From contig JADJEE010000002.1 in assembly GCA_016709225.1 (NCBI GenBank), positions 1,426,001-1,490,000 on the forward strand: a stretch of DNA of 64,000 nt, read 5' to 3'. Source of the DNA: Deltaproteobacteria bacterium (GTDB lineage: Bacteria; Myxococcota_A; Polyangia; Nannocystales; Nannocystaceae). The position numbers and the translations under genes are program-made. The notes beneath the pieces were generated by a model, which was given only the letters and a program-made list of their open reading frames with translations, was not told the DNA's origin and ran no database searches. This document shows positions 7,654 to 15,908 of the stretch, in pieces. How positions within the stretch are numbered: position 1 is the stretch's first letter; the number at the start of each line of letters is the position of its first letter.

Positions 7654-9186
7654 TCAGTTCACGCCGCGGGTGCGGCCGGCCCAGTACGGTGCCCGCAGCA
7701 CGAACTTCTGCAGCTTGCCGGTGGCCGTGCGCGCGAGTTCCTCCCGCAGCTCGACCGAGGTCGGGCACTTGTAGTGCGCGAGGTTGGCCCGACAGTGCGC
7801 GATGAGCTCGGCCTCGGTCGCACTCGCGCCGGCCCGCAGCACCACCAGCGCCTTGACGGTCTCGCCCCACTTCTCGTCGGGCACGCCGATGACCGCCACC
7901 TCGGCGACCGCGACGTGCGAGTTGAGGCAGTCCTCGACCTCGATCGACGAGACATTCTCGCCGCCGGTGATGATGACGTCCTTCTTGCGGTCCGAGATCG
8001 TCACGTAGGCGTCGTCGTCGACGAAGCCACCGTCGCCGGTGTGGAACCATCCGTCGCGGATCGCCGCCGCAGTCGCGGTCTCGTCCTCCCAGTAGCCCTT
8101 CATGACCACGTTGGCGCGGGCGATCACCTCGCCGTCGGGGTCGACCGTCACCTGCGCGCCGATGACCGGCGCACCCGCGCGCGACAGCCGAGCCGCACGG
8201 GCGGCGGGGTCGAGCTCGTCGTACTCGGCGCGACGTCGGTTCATCGTGATGAGCGGCGAGGTCTCGGTCAGCCCGTAGAGCTGGATCAGCTCCCAGCCCA
8301 GCTCGGTCTCGATGCGCTCGATCGTGCGGGTCGGCGGCGGCGCGCCGGCCACCAGCATGCGCACGCGACCGCGGCCGGGGATCGGCCCGCTCCAGCCCGC
8401 CGCCGCGTCGAGGATCGCGTTGGCGACCGCGGGCGCGCCACCCAGCATCGTGATGTCGTGCTCCGCAATGCGCCGCAGGATCTCCGCACCGCCGACCTTG
8501 CGCAGCACCACCTGTTTGCCGCCCATGCCGGCGAACGCCAGCGGCATGCCCCAGCCGTTGCAGTGGAAGGTCGGGACCACGTGCAGGAACGCATCGCGAT
8601 CGCACACGCCGGTGTGCCAGCCGAAGGTGGTCGCGTTGATCCACAGGTTGCGGTGCGTGAGCATCACGCCCTTGGGTCGCGCGGTGGTCCCGCTGGTGTA
8701 GTTCAGCGTCGCGACCTCGTCCTCGTCGATCTCGGGCGTCGGCGCGTCGACGCGCTGCAGGAACAGCTCGTCCGATGCGGCGCCGAGCACGAAGCGGTGC
8801 TCGACCGCGATGTCGCCGAGGCTGTCGACGAGGTCGGGGTCGAGCAGCAGCGCCCGCGCGCCGCTGTGGCGCACGATGTACTCGATCTCGTGGGCGTGCA
8901 GCCGGAAGTTGATCGGCACCAGCACGCGGCCCGCCATCGTGGCGCCGAACAACGCGGCGATCCAGCGCGCCGAGTTGTGGGCCACGATCGCGACGCGCTC
9001 GCCGGGTCCGATGCCGAGCTGCGCGAGCGCGGCTCCGAACGAGCGCGCACGTGCAGCCAGCTCGCGATAGGAGATCGCCCCCCACGAGGCCGCGGGCTGA
9101 TCGGGCTCGTCGACCAGCCCGATCCGATCGCCGTAGACCTGTTCGGCCCGACACAGGAAGTCGCGCACACCCAGCGGGACTCGCAT
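7654..9186 (-). CDS. Acyl-CoA synthetase / AMP-dependent ligase
   Basis: A 510-residue adenylate-forming enzyme. It has the P-loop-like LNYTSGTTARPKGVMLTH (about residues 170-187), the adenine-binding LIQLYGLTETSP, DGWFHTGDGGFVDDD and SDRKKDVIITGGENVSS hinge, and a catalytic Lys in RTATGKLQKFVLR near the C-terminus. These mark fatty-acyl-CoA ligases of the medium-chain (AlkK-like) group, which activate a carboxylate to acyl-AMP and then acyl-CoA. The ATG at 9186 is chosen over a longer in-frame start at 9306 because MRVPLGVRDFLCRAEQVYGDR is the usual family N-terminus; a G-rich stretch precedes it. Substrate chain length is not determinable. Confidence 0.92.
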   Translation of the reverse strand: MRVPLGVRDFLCRAEQVYGDRIGLVDEPDQPAASWGAISYRELAARARSFGAALAQLGIGPGERVAIVAHNSARWIAALFGATMAGRVLVPINFRLHAHEIEYIVRHSGARALLLDPDLVDSLGDIAVEHRFVLGAASDELFLQRVDAPTPEIDEDEVATLNYTSGTTARPKGVMLTHRNLWINATTFGWHTGVCDRDAFLHVVPTFHCNGWGMPLAFAGMGGKQVVLRKVGGAEILRRIAEHDITMLGGAPAVANAILDAAAGWSGPIPGRGRVRMLVAGAPPPTRTIERIETELGWELIQLYGLTETSPLITMNRRRAEYDELDPAARAARLSRAGAPVIGAQVTVDPDGEVIARANVVMKGYWEDETATAAAIRDGWFHTGDGGFVDDDAYVTISDRKKDVIITGGENVSSIEVEDCLNSHVAVAEVAVIGVPDEKWGETVKALVVLRAGASATEAELIAHCRANLAHYKCPTSVELREELARTATGKLQKFVLRAPYWAGRTRGVN

Positions 9187-9323
9187 GGCCCCCAGGTTAG
9201 CGCCGCGGCTGCACCGAGTGGGAACCTGCACGTGCGCCGGACAACCTCCCTGGAGTGCGGGGCGCGGGTCGGCCCTCGCCGCTTGGCCGGATTCCGCCGG
9301 TCTCACCCCGCGAGGAGGCTGTC

Positions 9324-10637
9324 ATGTCGAGTCGTGCGCGTTCCCGTCGCCTCTGCACCGCAGCCGTGCGCGAGTCCACCATCGGGCTGTGGGCGGTGCT
9401 GGCCCTCGCCGCCTGTGGCGAGGACGCAGGTGGTGCGCGCGGCGGGGACGCAGGGGTCGGCAGTGGCATCGCGACGCTCACTGGCGGCGGCACCGTGGGT
9501 GAGGGCGGTTCAGGAGACAGCAGCGGCGCGCCGCCTTCGTCCGCGGACGAAGGCGGCGACGAGGGCACCAAGTTCGACACGCCGCCGCCCCCCGACGTCA
9601 GTCTCGGCTGCGCCTCGGGTGGTGGCGGGCTGGGCGGCGACTTCTCGTACATCTGGATCGCCAACAGTGCCGAGAGCACGGTCTCGAAGATCAACACCGT
9701 CACGCTGGTGGAGGAGGGTCGCTACATCACGCGTCCCGACAGCAACGGCAACCCCTCGCGTACCTCGGTCAACTTGAACGGCGACGCCGTGATCGCCAAC
9801 CGCAACGGCGGTGTGACGATGGTCTTCGCGCGGCACGAGCACTGCGCCGGCGGCAACACCTCGAGCGGTCCACAGGACGTGAAGCCATGGCCCGACGACT
9901 GCGTCGGCTGGCACACGCCGATGGCGTACGCCAGCCAGCGCCCGGTCGCATGGACCCACGGCGACTTCAACGAAGGCACCTGCTACTACGACGACGTCAA
10001 GGTGTGGACCTCCGGGGCCAACGGCACCATCGACGTGTTGCTGCTCGACGGCGAGACCGGCGTCATCGAACAGACCGTGCCGATCGCCGGCGTCCAGGCC
10101 GGCTACTACGGCATCTACGGCGGCGCGGTCGACTCGCGCGACAACTTCTGGGGCACGCAGCTCGGCGGCGGCGAGCTCGTGCGGGTCGACCGTCCCACGT
10201 TCACGGTGCAGCACTGGACCACGCCCGCCGGCGGCTACGGCATGGCGGTCGATCGCAACGATCGTGTGTGGACCTGCAGCGCGATGGTCGGCCGCTTCGA
10301 CTATCCCTCGCAGACCTGGATGACGGCGCAGGCGGGCGGCTCGGGCGGCTGCATGCCCGACGGCGACAACCTACTGTGGCTCGCCAACAACCCCATGGTC
10401 GCGGTCGACATCGACACGCTCGCGGTCGTGCAGTCGCTGCCGGTGCCGAGCTACGTGCACGGCGTCAGCATCGACTTCAACGGCTACGTGTGGGGCCCGG
10501 CGATCAACGACAACGTCGCCTACCGTGTCGATCCGAGCAGCGGGCAGGTCGACACCGTCGCCGGCCTGAACCTGCCGTACACCTATAGCGACATGACCGG
10601 CTTCGGACTCAGCCAGGCGGTGGGGCCGAGCGGTTGA
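9324..10637 (+). CDS. Beta-propeller (Vgb/NHL-like) lipoprotein
   Basis: A strong ribosome site, GAGGAGG, ends 5 nt before the ATG, fixing the start inside a longer open frame. The 437-residue protein has a signal with lipobox LAAC and a long Gly/Ser/Asp linker (about residues 30-95). Repeated blades follow, with motifs such as IWIANSAESTVSKIN, GGAVDSRDNFWGTQLGGG, GGYGMAVDRNDRVWTCS and GVSIDFNGYVWGPA. The repeats resemble Vgb/NHL-type propellers. It is expected on the outer surface or periplasmic face of a membrane. Ligand unknown. Confidence 0.85.
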   Translation: MSSRARSRRLCTAAVRESTIGLWAVLALAACGEDAGGARGGDAGVGSGIATLTGGGTVGEGGSGDSSGAPPSSADEGGDEGTKFDTPPPPDVSLGCASGGGGLGGDFSYIWIANSAESTVSKINTVTLVEEGRYITRPDSNGNPSRTSVNLNGDAVIANRNGGVTMVFARHEHCAGGNTSSGPQDVKPWPDDCVGWHTPMAYASQRPVAWTHGDFNEGTCYYDDVKVWTSGANGTIDVLLLDGETGVIEQTVPIAGVQAGYYGIYGGAVDSRDNFWGTQLGGGELVRVDRPTFTVQHWTTPAGGYGMAVDRNDRVWTCSAMVGRFDYPSQTWMTAQAGGSGGCMPDGDNLLWLANNPMVAVDIDTLAVVQSLPVPSYVHGVSIDFNGYVWGPAINDNVAYRVDPSSGQVDTVAGLNLPYTYSDMTGFGLSQAVGPSG

Positions 10638-10670
10638 GGTCGGCGCGCCGCCGGCTCGGCGTGCGCGACC
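10638..10670. terminator. Imperfect hairpin after the propeller lipoprotein gene
   Basis: Directly after the stop codon, GGTCGGCGCGCCG pairs with CGGCGTGCGCGACC with one bulge and one mismatch around a 6-nt loop. No T-run follows, so intrinsic termination would be weak, and the call rests on position and pairing. Confidence 0.4.
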
Positions 10671-10748
10671 AGCCGGCGTGGGGCCGTGTGCGACCGTCAC
10701 GGCCACGCCCGCGCACCGGCAACGGCAACGCCGCGCTATCCTGATGGC

Positions 10749-11771
10749 ATGCGCGCGCCCGCGCTCGCCTGTGCCTGCATCGGGTGGCTCGCCTGCACCC
10801 GCGAGCCGTCGTATCGCTGCGACGGCGACGCGCAGTGCGTCGAAGGCAGCCGCCGCGGGACCTGCGAGTCGACCATGTGGCGCAGCTTCGACGACCCGGC
10901 CTGCGGATCGGGTCGACGCTACGGCACATGGTCCGGTGATGGCCTCGCGGACCGCTGCGTGCCCGACGACGCCGCCGAGACGTCGGCCAGCAGCGGCGCG
11001 TCGACGCTCACCTCGGTCACGCCGATCGAGACCTCGAGCGGCAGCGACACGACCAGCACGGGTGCATCGTCGAGCAGCACCGACGCGACCACCGGCACCG
11101 GCGACGAGAGCACCGGCGGCCCGCTCCCCGACGGCCTGGTGCTGTGGTACCGCTTCGACGAAGCCTCGTTCGACGGTCTCGTGATCGATGCCACTGGCAA
11201 GCACGGCGGTACCTGCGAGGGCGTCGCGTGCCCCATGGCGACCACGGGTGTGCACGGCGGCGCGGCGGCGTTCGACGGCGTCGACGACGTGCTGCAGATC
11301 GCCGACGATCCCGAGCTCCATCTCGAGGCCGGCTGGACGCTCGCGACGTGGGCACGGATCCCCGATGCGGCGGCGTTCCGGTGCATCATCGCGAAGCCAC
11401 TGGCGATGGACACGAACGTCGACTCCTTCGAGCTCGCGCGGGAGGACGGCGGGTTGGCCTTCGCCGCGGTCGCGGACACCCCCACGACCGGCATCTTCGC
11501 CAGCGCCGCCTGGCCGGTGGCCGGCGAAACGTGGGTCCACGTGGCCAGCACCTGGGACGGCGCTGCGCTCACGCTCTACGTCGCAGGCGCCGCAGCGGCG
11601 GTGACCGACACCCCGAGCTCGACGGCGTTCACGGAGCTCGATGTCTTCGTCGGCGCCTCCCTCGACGAGGGTGTGTTCACGAACTTCCTCGCCGGCGATC
11701 TCGACGACCTGCAGATCTACGCGCGGCCGCTCGCAGCGGCCGAAATCGCCGCGCTCGCAACCGCGCAGTGA
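10749..11771 (+). CDS. LamG-like (concanavalin-fold) lipoprotein
   Basis: A 340-residue exported protein, MRAPALACACIGWLAC, with Cys 16 as the likely lipidated residue. Residues 18-60 hold several Cys (CDGDAQCVEG...CESTMW...CGSG). A Ser/Thr-rich linker (about 75-125) follows, then a LamG/jelly-roll domain recognisable by LVLWYRFDE, GVHGGAAAFDGVDDVLQIAD, WTLATWARIP, WVHVASTWDGAALTLYVAG and DLDDLQIYARPLAAAEIAAL. Such domains usually bind carbohydrate or protein. The start is the second of two ATGs five bases apart; only this one is in frame. Confidence 0.85.
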   Translation: MRAPALACACIGWLACTREPSYRCDGDAQCVEGSRRGTCESTMWRSFDDPACGSGRRYGTWSGDGLADRCVPDDAAETSASSGASTLTSVTPIETSSGSDTTSTGASSSSTDATTGTGDESTGGPLPDGLVLWYRFDEASFDGLVIDATGKHGGTCEGVACPMATTGVHGGAAAFDGVDDVLQIADDPELHLEAGWTLATWARIPDAAAFRCIIAKPLAMDTNVDSFELAREDGGLAFAAVADTPTTGIFASAAWPVAGETWVHVASTWDGAALTLYVAGAAAAVTDTPSSTAFTELDVFVGASLDEGVFTNFLAGDLDDLQIYARPLAAAEIAALATAQ

Positions 11772-11865
11772 CGCCGAGAAACGGCACGGGTGGCCGCCCG
11801 CGCGAGTTCGGTGGATCGAAGTCCCCGCATCGCGCACGTACGACGCAGAACCCCGAGGAGCCCCG

Positions 11866-12541
11866 ATGCACCCCCCCGATCCTTCTCCGACTCTCGACCA
11901 TCATCGCCGCCTGCGGCCTCGCCGGTGTCGCCGCGGCGTGCAGCGACGGCCCCGGGGACCTCTGCTCGGTCCTGGCCGAGGCCCCCAACTGCAACGGCGA
12001 GACCCAATCGAAGTGCGAGGCCGCGATCGCCACCGCCCAGGACGCGCAGCCTGCCTGTGCGCCGCTCGTCGACGCGCTCGCCGCATGCATCGCCGACCTC
12101 CGGCTCGAGTGCACCGGTCCCGACAGCATCTCGGCCAACGGCGACGGTGAGATCGGCGGCGGCCAGAATTTCACCGACGTCGGTGGCTACTCGGTGGTGA
12201 TCAACGACTCGCAGTGCGACGCCCATCGTCGCGGCCTCGAGGCCTGCCGCACCTGCCCCGACGCGGTTGGCGCGACGACGGTCGACGTGCTCGGCGTCGG
12301 CGACCGCTGCGACACGGGGACCTGCGCGGCGGGCCTCTCTTGCCAGGGCATCTGCACCCGCAGCTGCAGCGAGGACAGCGAGTGCGCGGCGCGGGCCGAT
12401 GGCTGCCAGCTGCAGGTGCAGTACCCCAACGTCTGCAACGACGACGGCATGTGCACGCGCTCGTGCGGCGGCGACTACGAGTGTCAGGCGTGGGTCGGAC
12501 CCGCATCGACCTGCAGCGACGGCGCGTGCACGGTCGGTTGA
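11866..12541 (+). CDS. Cys-rich lipoprotein with apparent frameshift in the signal peptide
   Basis: GAGGAG lies 5 nt before the ATG at 11866, but this ATG is out of frame with the body. A run of seven C at 11871-11877 follows at once. With six C the protein would start MHPPILLRLSTIIAACGLAG and reach the lipobox VAAAC, a convincing signal. The mature part is about 200 residues with roughly 24 Cys, in blocks like CRTCPDAVG, CDTGTCAAGLSCQGICTRSC and CSDGACTVG, as in disulfide-rich extracellular proteins. The only in-frame upstream start is a GTG at 11768, overlapping the previous stop, which would add about 30 residues before the signal. Function unknown. Confidence 0.7.
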
Positions 12542-12579
12542 GGGCGACATGCCCGCTCCCGCCGTGACGCCGGTCGCGG

Positions 12580-13527
12580 CTACGGCTGCTGCGCGGCCAG
12601 GTCGCGCTCGAGTTGCAGCAGGCGCGCCGCTTCGGCGGCCTCCTGCGCTTCGTCGGGCATTTCGATCGGGCGCCGCGGATCGCAGCCGTGGGCGGCCGTC
12701 CAGCGCGTGTGTGCGATCGCGGGATCGAAGGACTTGCGGAAGTCCTCGACGCGCTCGCGCGGCCAGTGCGGCTCGAGGGCCGCCGCCATCTCGCGCTCGA
12801 GCTCCACGCGAAGCGCCCGTACCGCTGCGGATCGACTTGGGTCGCGGACAGCGAACAGCGCCAGCTGCAGCACCGGCACCCGATCGCCGCGGTGCTCGAA
12901 CAGCAGCGCATGGCCCAGGGTCGAGTCCAGGAATCCCGCGAGCAGGGCATCGGCCTGCGCGCCGTGGAGCTGCAGCAGCGCCACGAACGCGGGCTCGGTG
13001 AGGGCGGCTCGATTTCGGATGCAAGCCGACTCGGTGGTCGCGACGCCGTCGTCGGTGAGGCCCTCCGCCACCAACCCGAGCGTCATCGCGTCGCGGCGCA
13101 GCAAGGCCTCGCGCGCGTACAGGCGCGTGGCGGGGTTGCCCGCGCGCGACAACGCGACGAAGGTGGCATCGGGCTCGCCGTGCTCGAGCAGGCACTCGAG
13201 CGCGGTGCGAGGCTCGGTGCGCACGCAGTCGAAACCCACGCAGTGATCGTCGTGGCTGGTGGCCGTGCACAGCGCGCGCAGCTGCGGCTCCACCTCGCCC
13301 GCGCAGGGATCCGCATCGCCGTGCCGCGCACGCTCCCCATCGCCAGCCTCGCCCGTGGTCACCGGCGGGGGCGCGACCTCGAACGGCGCCCACGCGACGC
13401 GCTCGCCCGCCACCTCGGGCTCGGCGGTGCCCCGCCACTCGCCCCCGCCCGCGCCCGCACACGCGCCAACCGCGAGCACCGCGAGCACCGCTGGTGTCCA
13501 GGATCGTCGCGGGCGTGCCGGTTCCAC
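12580..13527 (-). CDS. HEAT-like lipoprotein of unknown function
   Basis: From a GTG at 13527 the product is MEPARPRRSWTPAVLAVLAV followed by GAC, a lipoprotein signal with Cys near residue 22; 315 residues in all. The middle has Cys-containing helices (CTATSHDDHCVGFDC, CLLEHGEPDATFVALSRAG) and ARELL-like units reminiscent of HEAT repeats (NPATRLYAREALLRRDAMTL). The C-terminus is Arg/Glu-rich and helical. Longer in-frame starts exist upstream, but none gives a signal peptide at the N-terminus. It is convergent with the Cys-rich gene and divergent from the next one. No family recognised with certainty. Confidence 0.6.
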   Translation of the reverse strand: MEPARPRRSWTPAVLAVLAVGACAGAGGGEWRGTAEPEVAGERVAWAPFEVAPPPVTTGEAGDGERARHGDADPCAGEVEPQLRALCTATSHDDHCVGFDCVRTEPRTALECLLEHGEPDATFVALSRAGNPATRLYAREALLRRDAMTLGLVAEGLTDDGVATTESACIRNRAALTEPAFVALLQLHGAQADALLAGFLDSTLGHALLFEHRGDRVPVLQLALFAVRDPSRSAAVRALRVELEREMAAALEPHWPRERVEDFRKSFDPAIAHTRWTAAHGCDPRRPIEMPDEAQEAAEAARLLQLERDLAAQQP

Positions 13528-13675
13528 GTCGGTGACGTACGCACGGCCCGCACGATGGTTCCCGACCCTGGGTCGTTCGCCGCCGTGACCCGCACCACGT
13601 CGGCGACGGTTTTTCGCGCGCATCGAGGGCACCACAGACGGATCCTCGGACGTGGCTCCACTCATCCGCGATCCC

Positions 13676-15133
13676 ATGCCACTGCCCCGCACCGCCCTCG
13701 CGCCCCACCTTCCGCTGTCCCTCGCCCTGCTGCTCGGGTGCCCGAGCGAGCCCACGGGTGACGACACCGGCGTCACCGCGGCCGATAGCGGCGACGACGG
13801 GGGCAGCAGCGGCAGCGACGGCAGCGGCGCAGACAGCAGCGGCGGCGACAGCAGCGGCGACAGCAGCCCGCTGCCCGACGGTTGCGATGCGCCGACCGGT
13901 GCCGGCACCGACGTGATCACCACCATCACGCAGGACGAGACCTGGACCGCCGCGGGCAGCCCCTACCGCGTGCCCTCGAACGTCTACCTCACGGCGACGC
14001 TCACCCTCGAGGCGTGCACCGTGGTGCAGGTGGCCGAGGGCGCGCGCATCTTCGTGGGCAACGATCCCGAGCCGGGCTCGATCGTCGCGCACGGCGAGAT
14101 CGCCGATGGCACCGTGCGACCGGTGCGCTTCGAACGGCTCGACGAGGCCGCCGCCTGGGGTGCCATCGAACTCGATCCCACCGGCTTTCTCGACGCGGAG
14201 CACGTCGTCTTCGACGGCGGTGGCGAGGCCGGCACCCGGGGCACGCTGGTGTCGTGGGGGCTGACGTTCGACGGCGCGACGACGCCGAACCTGCGCCTCG
14301 TCGACGTCACCGTGACAGGCTCGGGCACCCACGGCATCAACCTGCAGCGGCGCGCCGCCTTCACCGACGACAGCACCGGCGTGCACATCGAGGGCTCGGG
14401 TGCGATCGAGGACGCCTACCCGATCTGGATCGAGGCCGGCGCCGTGCACAGCCTGCCGCAGGATCTCACCGCCACCGGTAACGCCCACGACGCGGTGCTC
14501 ATCGACCCGTTCACCAACGTGGACGACGACACCTTCCCCGCGCGCGGGCTGCCGCTCGTGGTCGCCAACGAGCTCTACCTCGGATCGATCGGCGGTCCGC
14601 CGCTGGCGACCCTCACCATCGAGCCCGGCGTCGAGCTGCTGTTCGGTGTCGGCGCCTCGAGCGGCATCACGATCGGACTCGACGACGACCACCAGGCCCG
14701 CATCGTCGCGCAGGGCACCGTCGACGCGCCGATCGTGATGCGCTCGGCACAGCCGAGCCCGGGTCCCGCCGACTGGTTGGGGCTCTACTACCGGTACAGC
14801 CCGACCGACGGCAACCTGCTCGAGCACGTCACGATCGCCAACGCAGGTGCGCCCAGCGGCGCCCAGGGCTGGGGCTGCGGCCCCGCCGAGAACGATGCCA
14901 GCGTGCTGCTGCTGACCGCGCAGGCAATGACGCCGTTCCTGCACGACGTCACCTTCGAGGACGCCGGCGGCGACACCCAGGTCATCATCGGCTGGCTCGA
15001 CGAGAGCCCGGGCGCGACCGCGCAGGCATGGTTCGAGGGCAACACCTTCGCAGATGCGCCGGCATGCCACGTCAGCCTCCCACGCGACGTGAACAACGGC
15101 TGCCCCGGCGACGCGTCGCCGGACTGTCTGTAG
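13676..15133 (+). CDS. Lipoprotein with right-handed beta-helix-like repeats
   Basis: A 485-residue exported protein, MPLPRTALAPHLPLSLALLL then GC, followed by an acidic Ser/Gly/Asp linker (about residues 28-70). The body has many short beta-turn repeats: NVYLTATLTLEACTVVQVAEG, EHVVFDGGGEAG, NLRLVDVTVTGSGTHGINL, PLATLTIEPGVELLFG, NLLEHVTIANAGAPSG and PFLHDVTFEDAGG. These resemble the coils of parallel beta-helix proteins. No catalytic motif was recognised, so adhesion or polysaccharide binding is only a possibility. A nested hairpin follows the stop. Confidence 0.78.
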   Translation: MPLPRTALAPHLPLSLALLLGCPSEPTGDDTGVTAADSGDDGGSSGSDGSGADSSGGDSSGDSSPLPDGCDAPTGAGTDVITTITQDETWTAAGSPYRVPSNVYLTATLTLEACTVVQVAEGARIFVGNDPEPGSIVAHGEIADGTVRPVRFERLDEAAAWGAIELDPTGFLDAEHVVFDGGGEAGTRGTLVSWGLTFDGATTPNLRLVDVTVTGSGTHGINLQRRAAFTDDSTGVHIEGSGAIEDAYPIWIEAGAVHSLPQDLTATGNAHDAVLIDPFTNVDDDTFPARGLPLVVANELYLGSIGGPPLATLTIEPGVELLFGVGASSGITIGLDDDHQARIVAQGTVDAPIVMRSAQPSPGPADWLGLYYRYSPTDGNLLEHVTIANAGAPSGAQGWGCGPAENDASVLLLTAQAMTPFLHDVTFEDAGGDTQVIIGWLDESPGATAQAWFEGNTFADAPACHVSLPRDVNNGCPGDASPDCL

Positions 15134-15142
15134 TCGCGGACG

Positions 15143-15182
15143 GCCCACCGCCGACGGCCGGCGCACCGGCGCCGCGGTGGGC
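15143..15182. terminator. Nested hairpin between convergent genes
   Basis: GCCCACCGC pairs perfectly with GCGGTGGGC (9 bp), and inside it GCCGG pairs with CCGGC. It starts 10 nt after the beta-helix gene stop and lies 61 nt beyond the end of the convergent MmcQ gene, as a bidirectional terminator would. No T-run is present on either side. Confidence 0.5.
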
Positions 15183-15242
15183 TCCGGCGATCGTCGCCGA
15201 CACCTTTGCCCTCGAGTTGCGATGCGGTGGCCTTGCCTGCGG

Positions 15243-15746
15243 TCACGCCGAACGACCGCGGACCTTGCGACCACGCGCGGGCTGCTTCTTCGTCACGGCC
15301 TTCGTCTTCGCCGCTTTCTTCTTCGCGACGGATTTCGTCTTCGCCGGCGGCTTGGTCACGGCGGCACTCCCATCGCGCGCGGCGAGCTGTGCGATCAGCC
15401 GCTTCGGCGCCTGCGCACGGTAGCTCTCGTCGATCCACGCCTCGAGCACGCTCGCGGGCGGGAGCACACCCTCCGGAAAGTTCGCGGTGACCCAACCGCT
15501 GCGACCGAGGCCATAGCCGGTCGGTTCGGTGTGCGGCAGCAGCAACGCCGCGGGCCCCGAGTGCGGCAGCTTGCACGAGATCCGCAGCGGCTCGCCCTCG
15601 AGGCTCAGGTACGCGAACGTCTTGTCGTTCACCGCGAGATCGAGGTGCCCAGGCCACGGGCTCTTGGTGTGGGCCCCGGGATACGCCAGGCCGAACGCAC
15701 GCAGATGGAGCAGGACGGCATCGATGGTGGATCGACGTGCGGCCAT
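15243..15746 (-). CDS. MmcQ/YjbR family protein with Lys-rich tail
   Basis: A 167-residue protein. The first 120 residues are the MmcQ/YjbR fold: LRAFGLAYPGAHTKSPWPGH, DKTFAYLSLEG, YGLGRSGWVTANFPEG and a C-terminal helix VLEAWIDESYRAQAPKRLIAQL. This small family has a cyto-c-like helical DNA-binding-type fold but no fixed role. The last 45 residues form a Lys/Ala/Pro tail (TKSVAKKKAAKTKAVTKKQ) like that of histone H1-like bacterial proteins, which suggests nucleic-acid contact. The ATG was chosen because MAARRSTIDAVLLHLRAFGL is the family N-terminus. A second member lies at 35575-36075. Confidence 0.85.
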   Translation of the reverse strand: MAARRSTIDAVLLHLRAFGLAYPGAHTKSPWPGHLDLAVNDKTFAYLSLEGEPLRISCKLPHSGPAALLLPHTEPTGYGLGRSGWVTANFPEGVLPPASVLEAWIDESYRAQAPKRLIAQLAARDGSAAVTKPPAKTKSVAKKKAAKTKAVTKKQPARGRKVRGRSA

Positions 15747-15908
15747 GCCCAACCATGCCAGCTCGCGCGGCGAGCGGGCAGACGCACGATCCGTGCGCGA
15801 CCGTGGTCGTGGATCGTGGTGACCCGCGAGAGCGATATCCGGGGCCGGCCGGAGCTCGGGGGGTCGTACGACGTCACCGAGCATCCGGCCGTTGGCGGCC
15901 GCGACGGC

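Noticed and set aside
11717..15274. 1185-residue open frame on the minus strand
   Set aside because: It runs antisense across four genes with signal peptides, domain motifs and ribosome sites on other frames. The translation is Arg/Ala/Gly-rich without any motif. It is a GC shadow.
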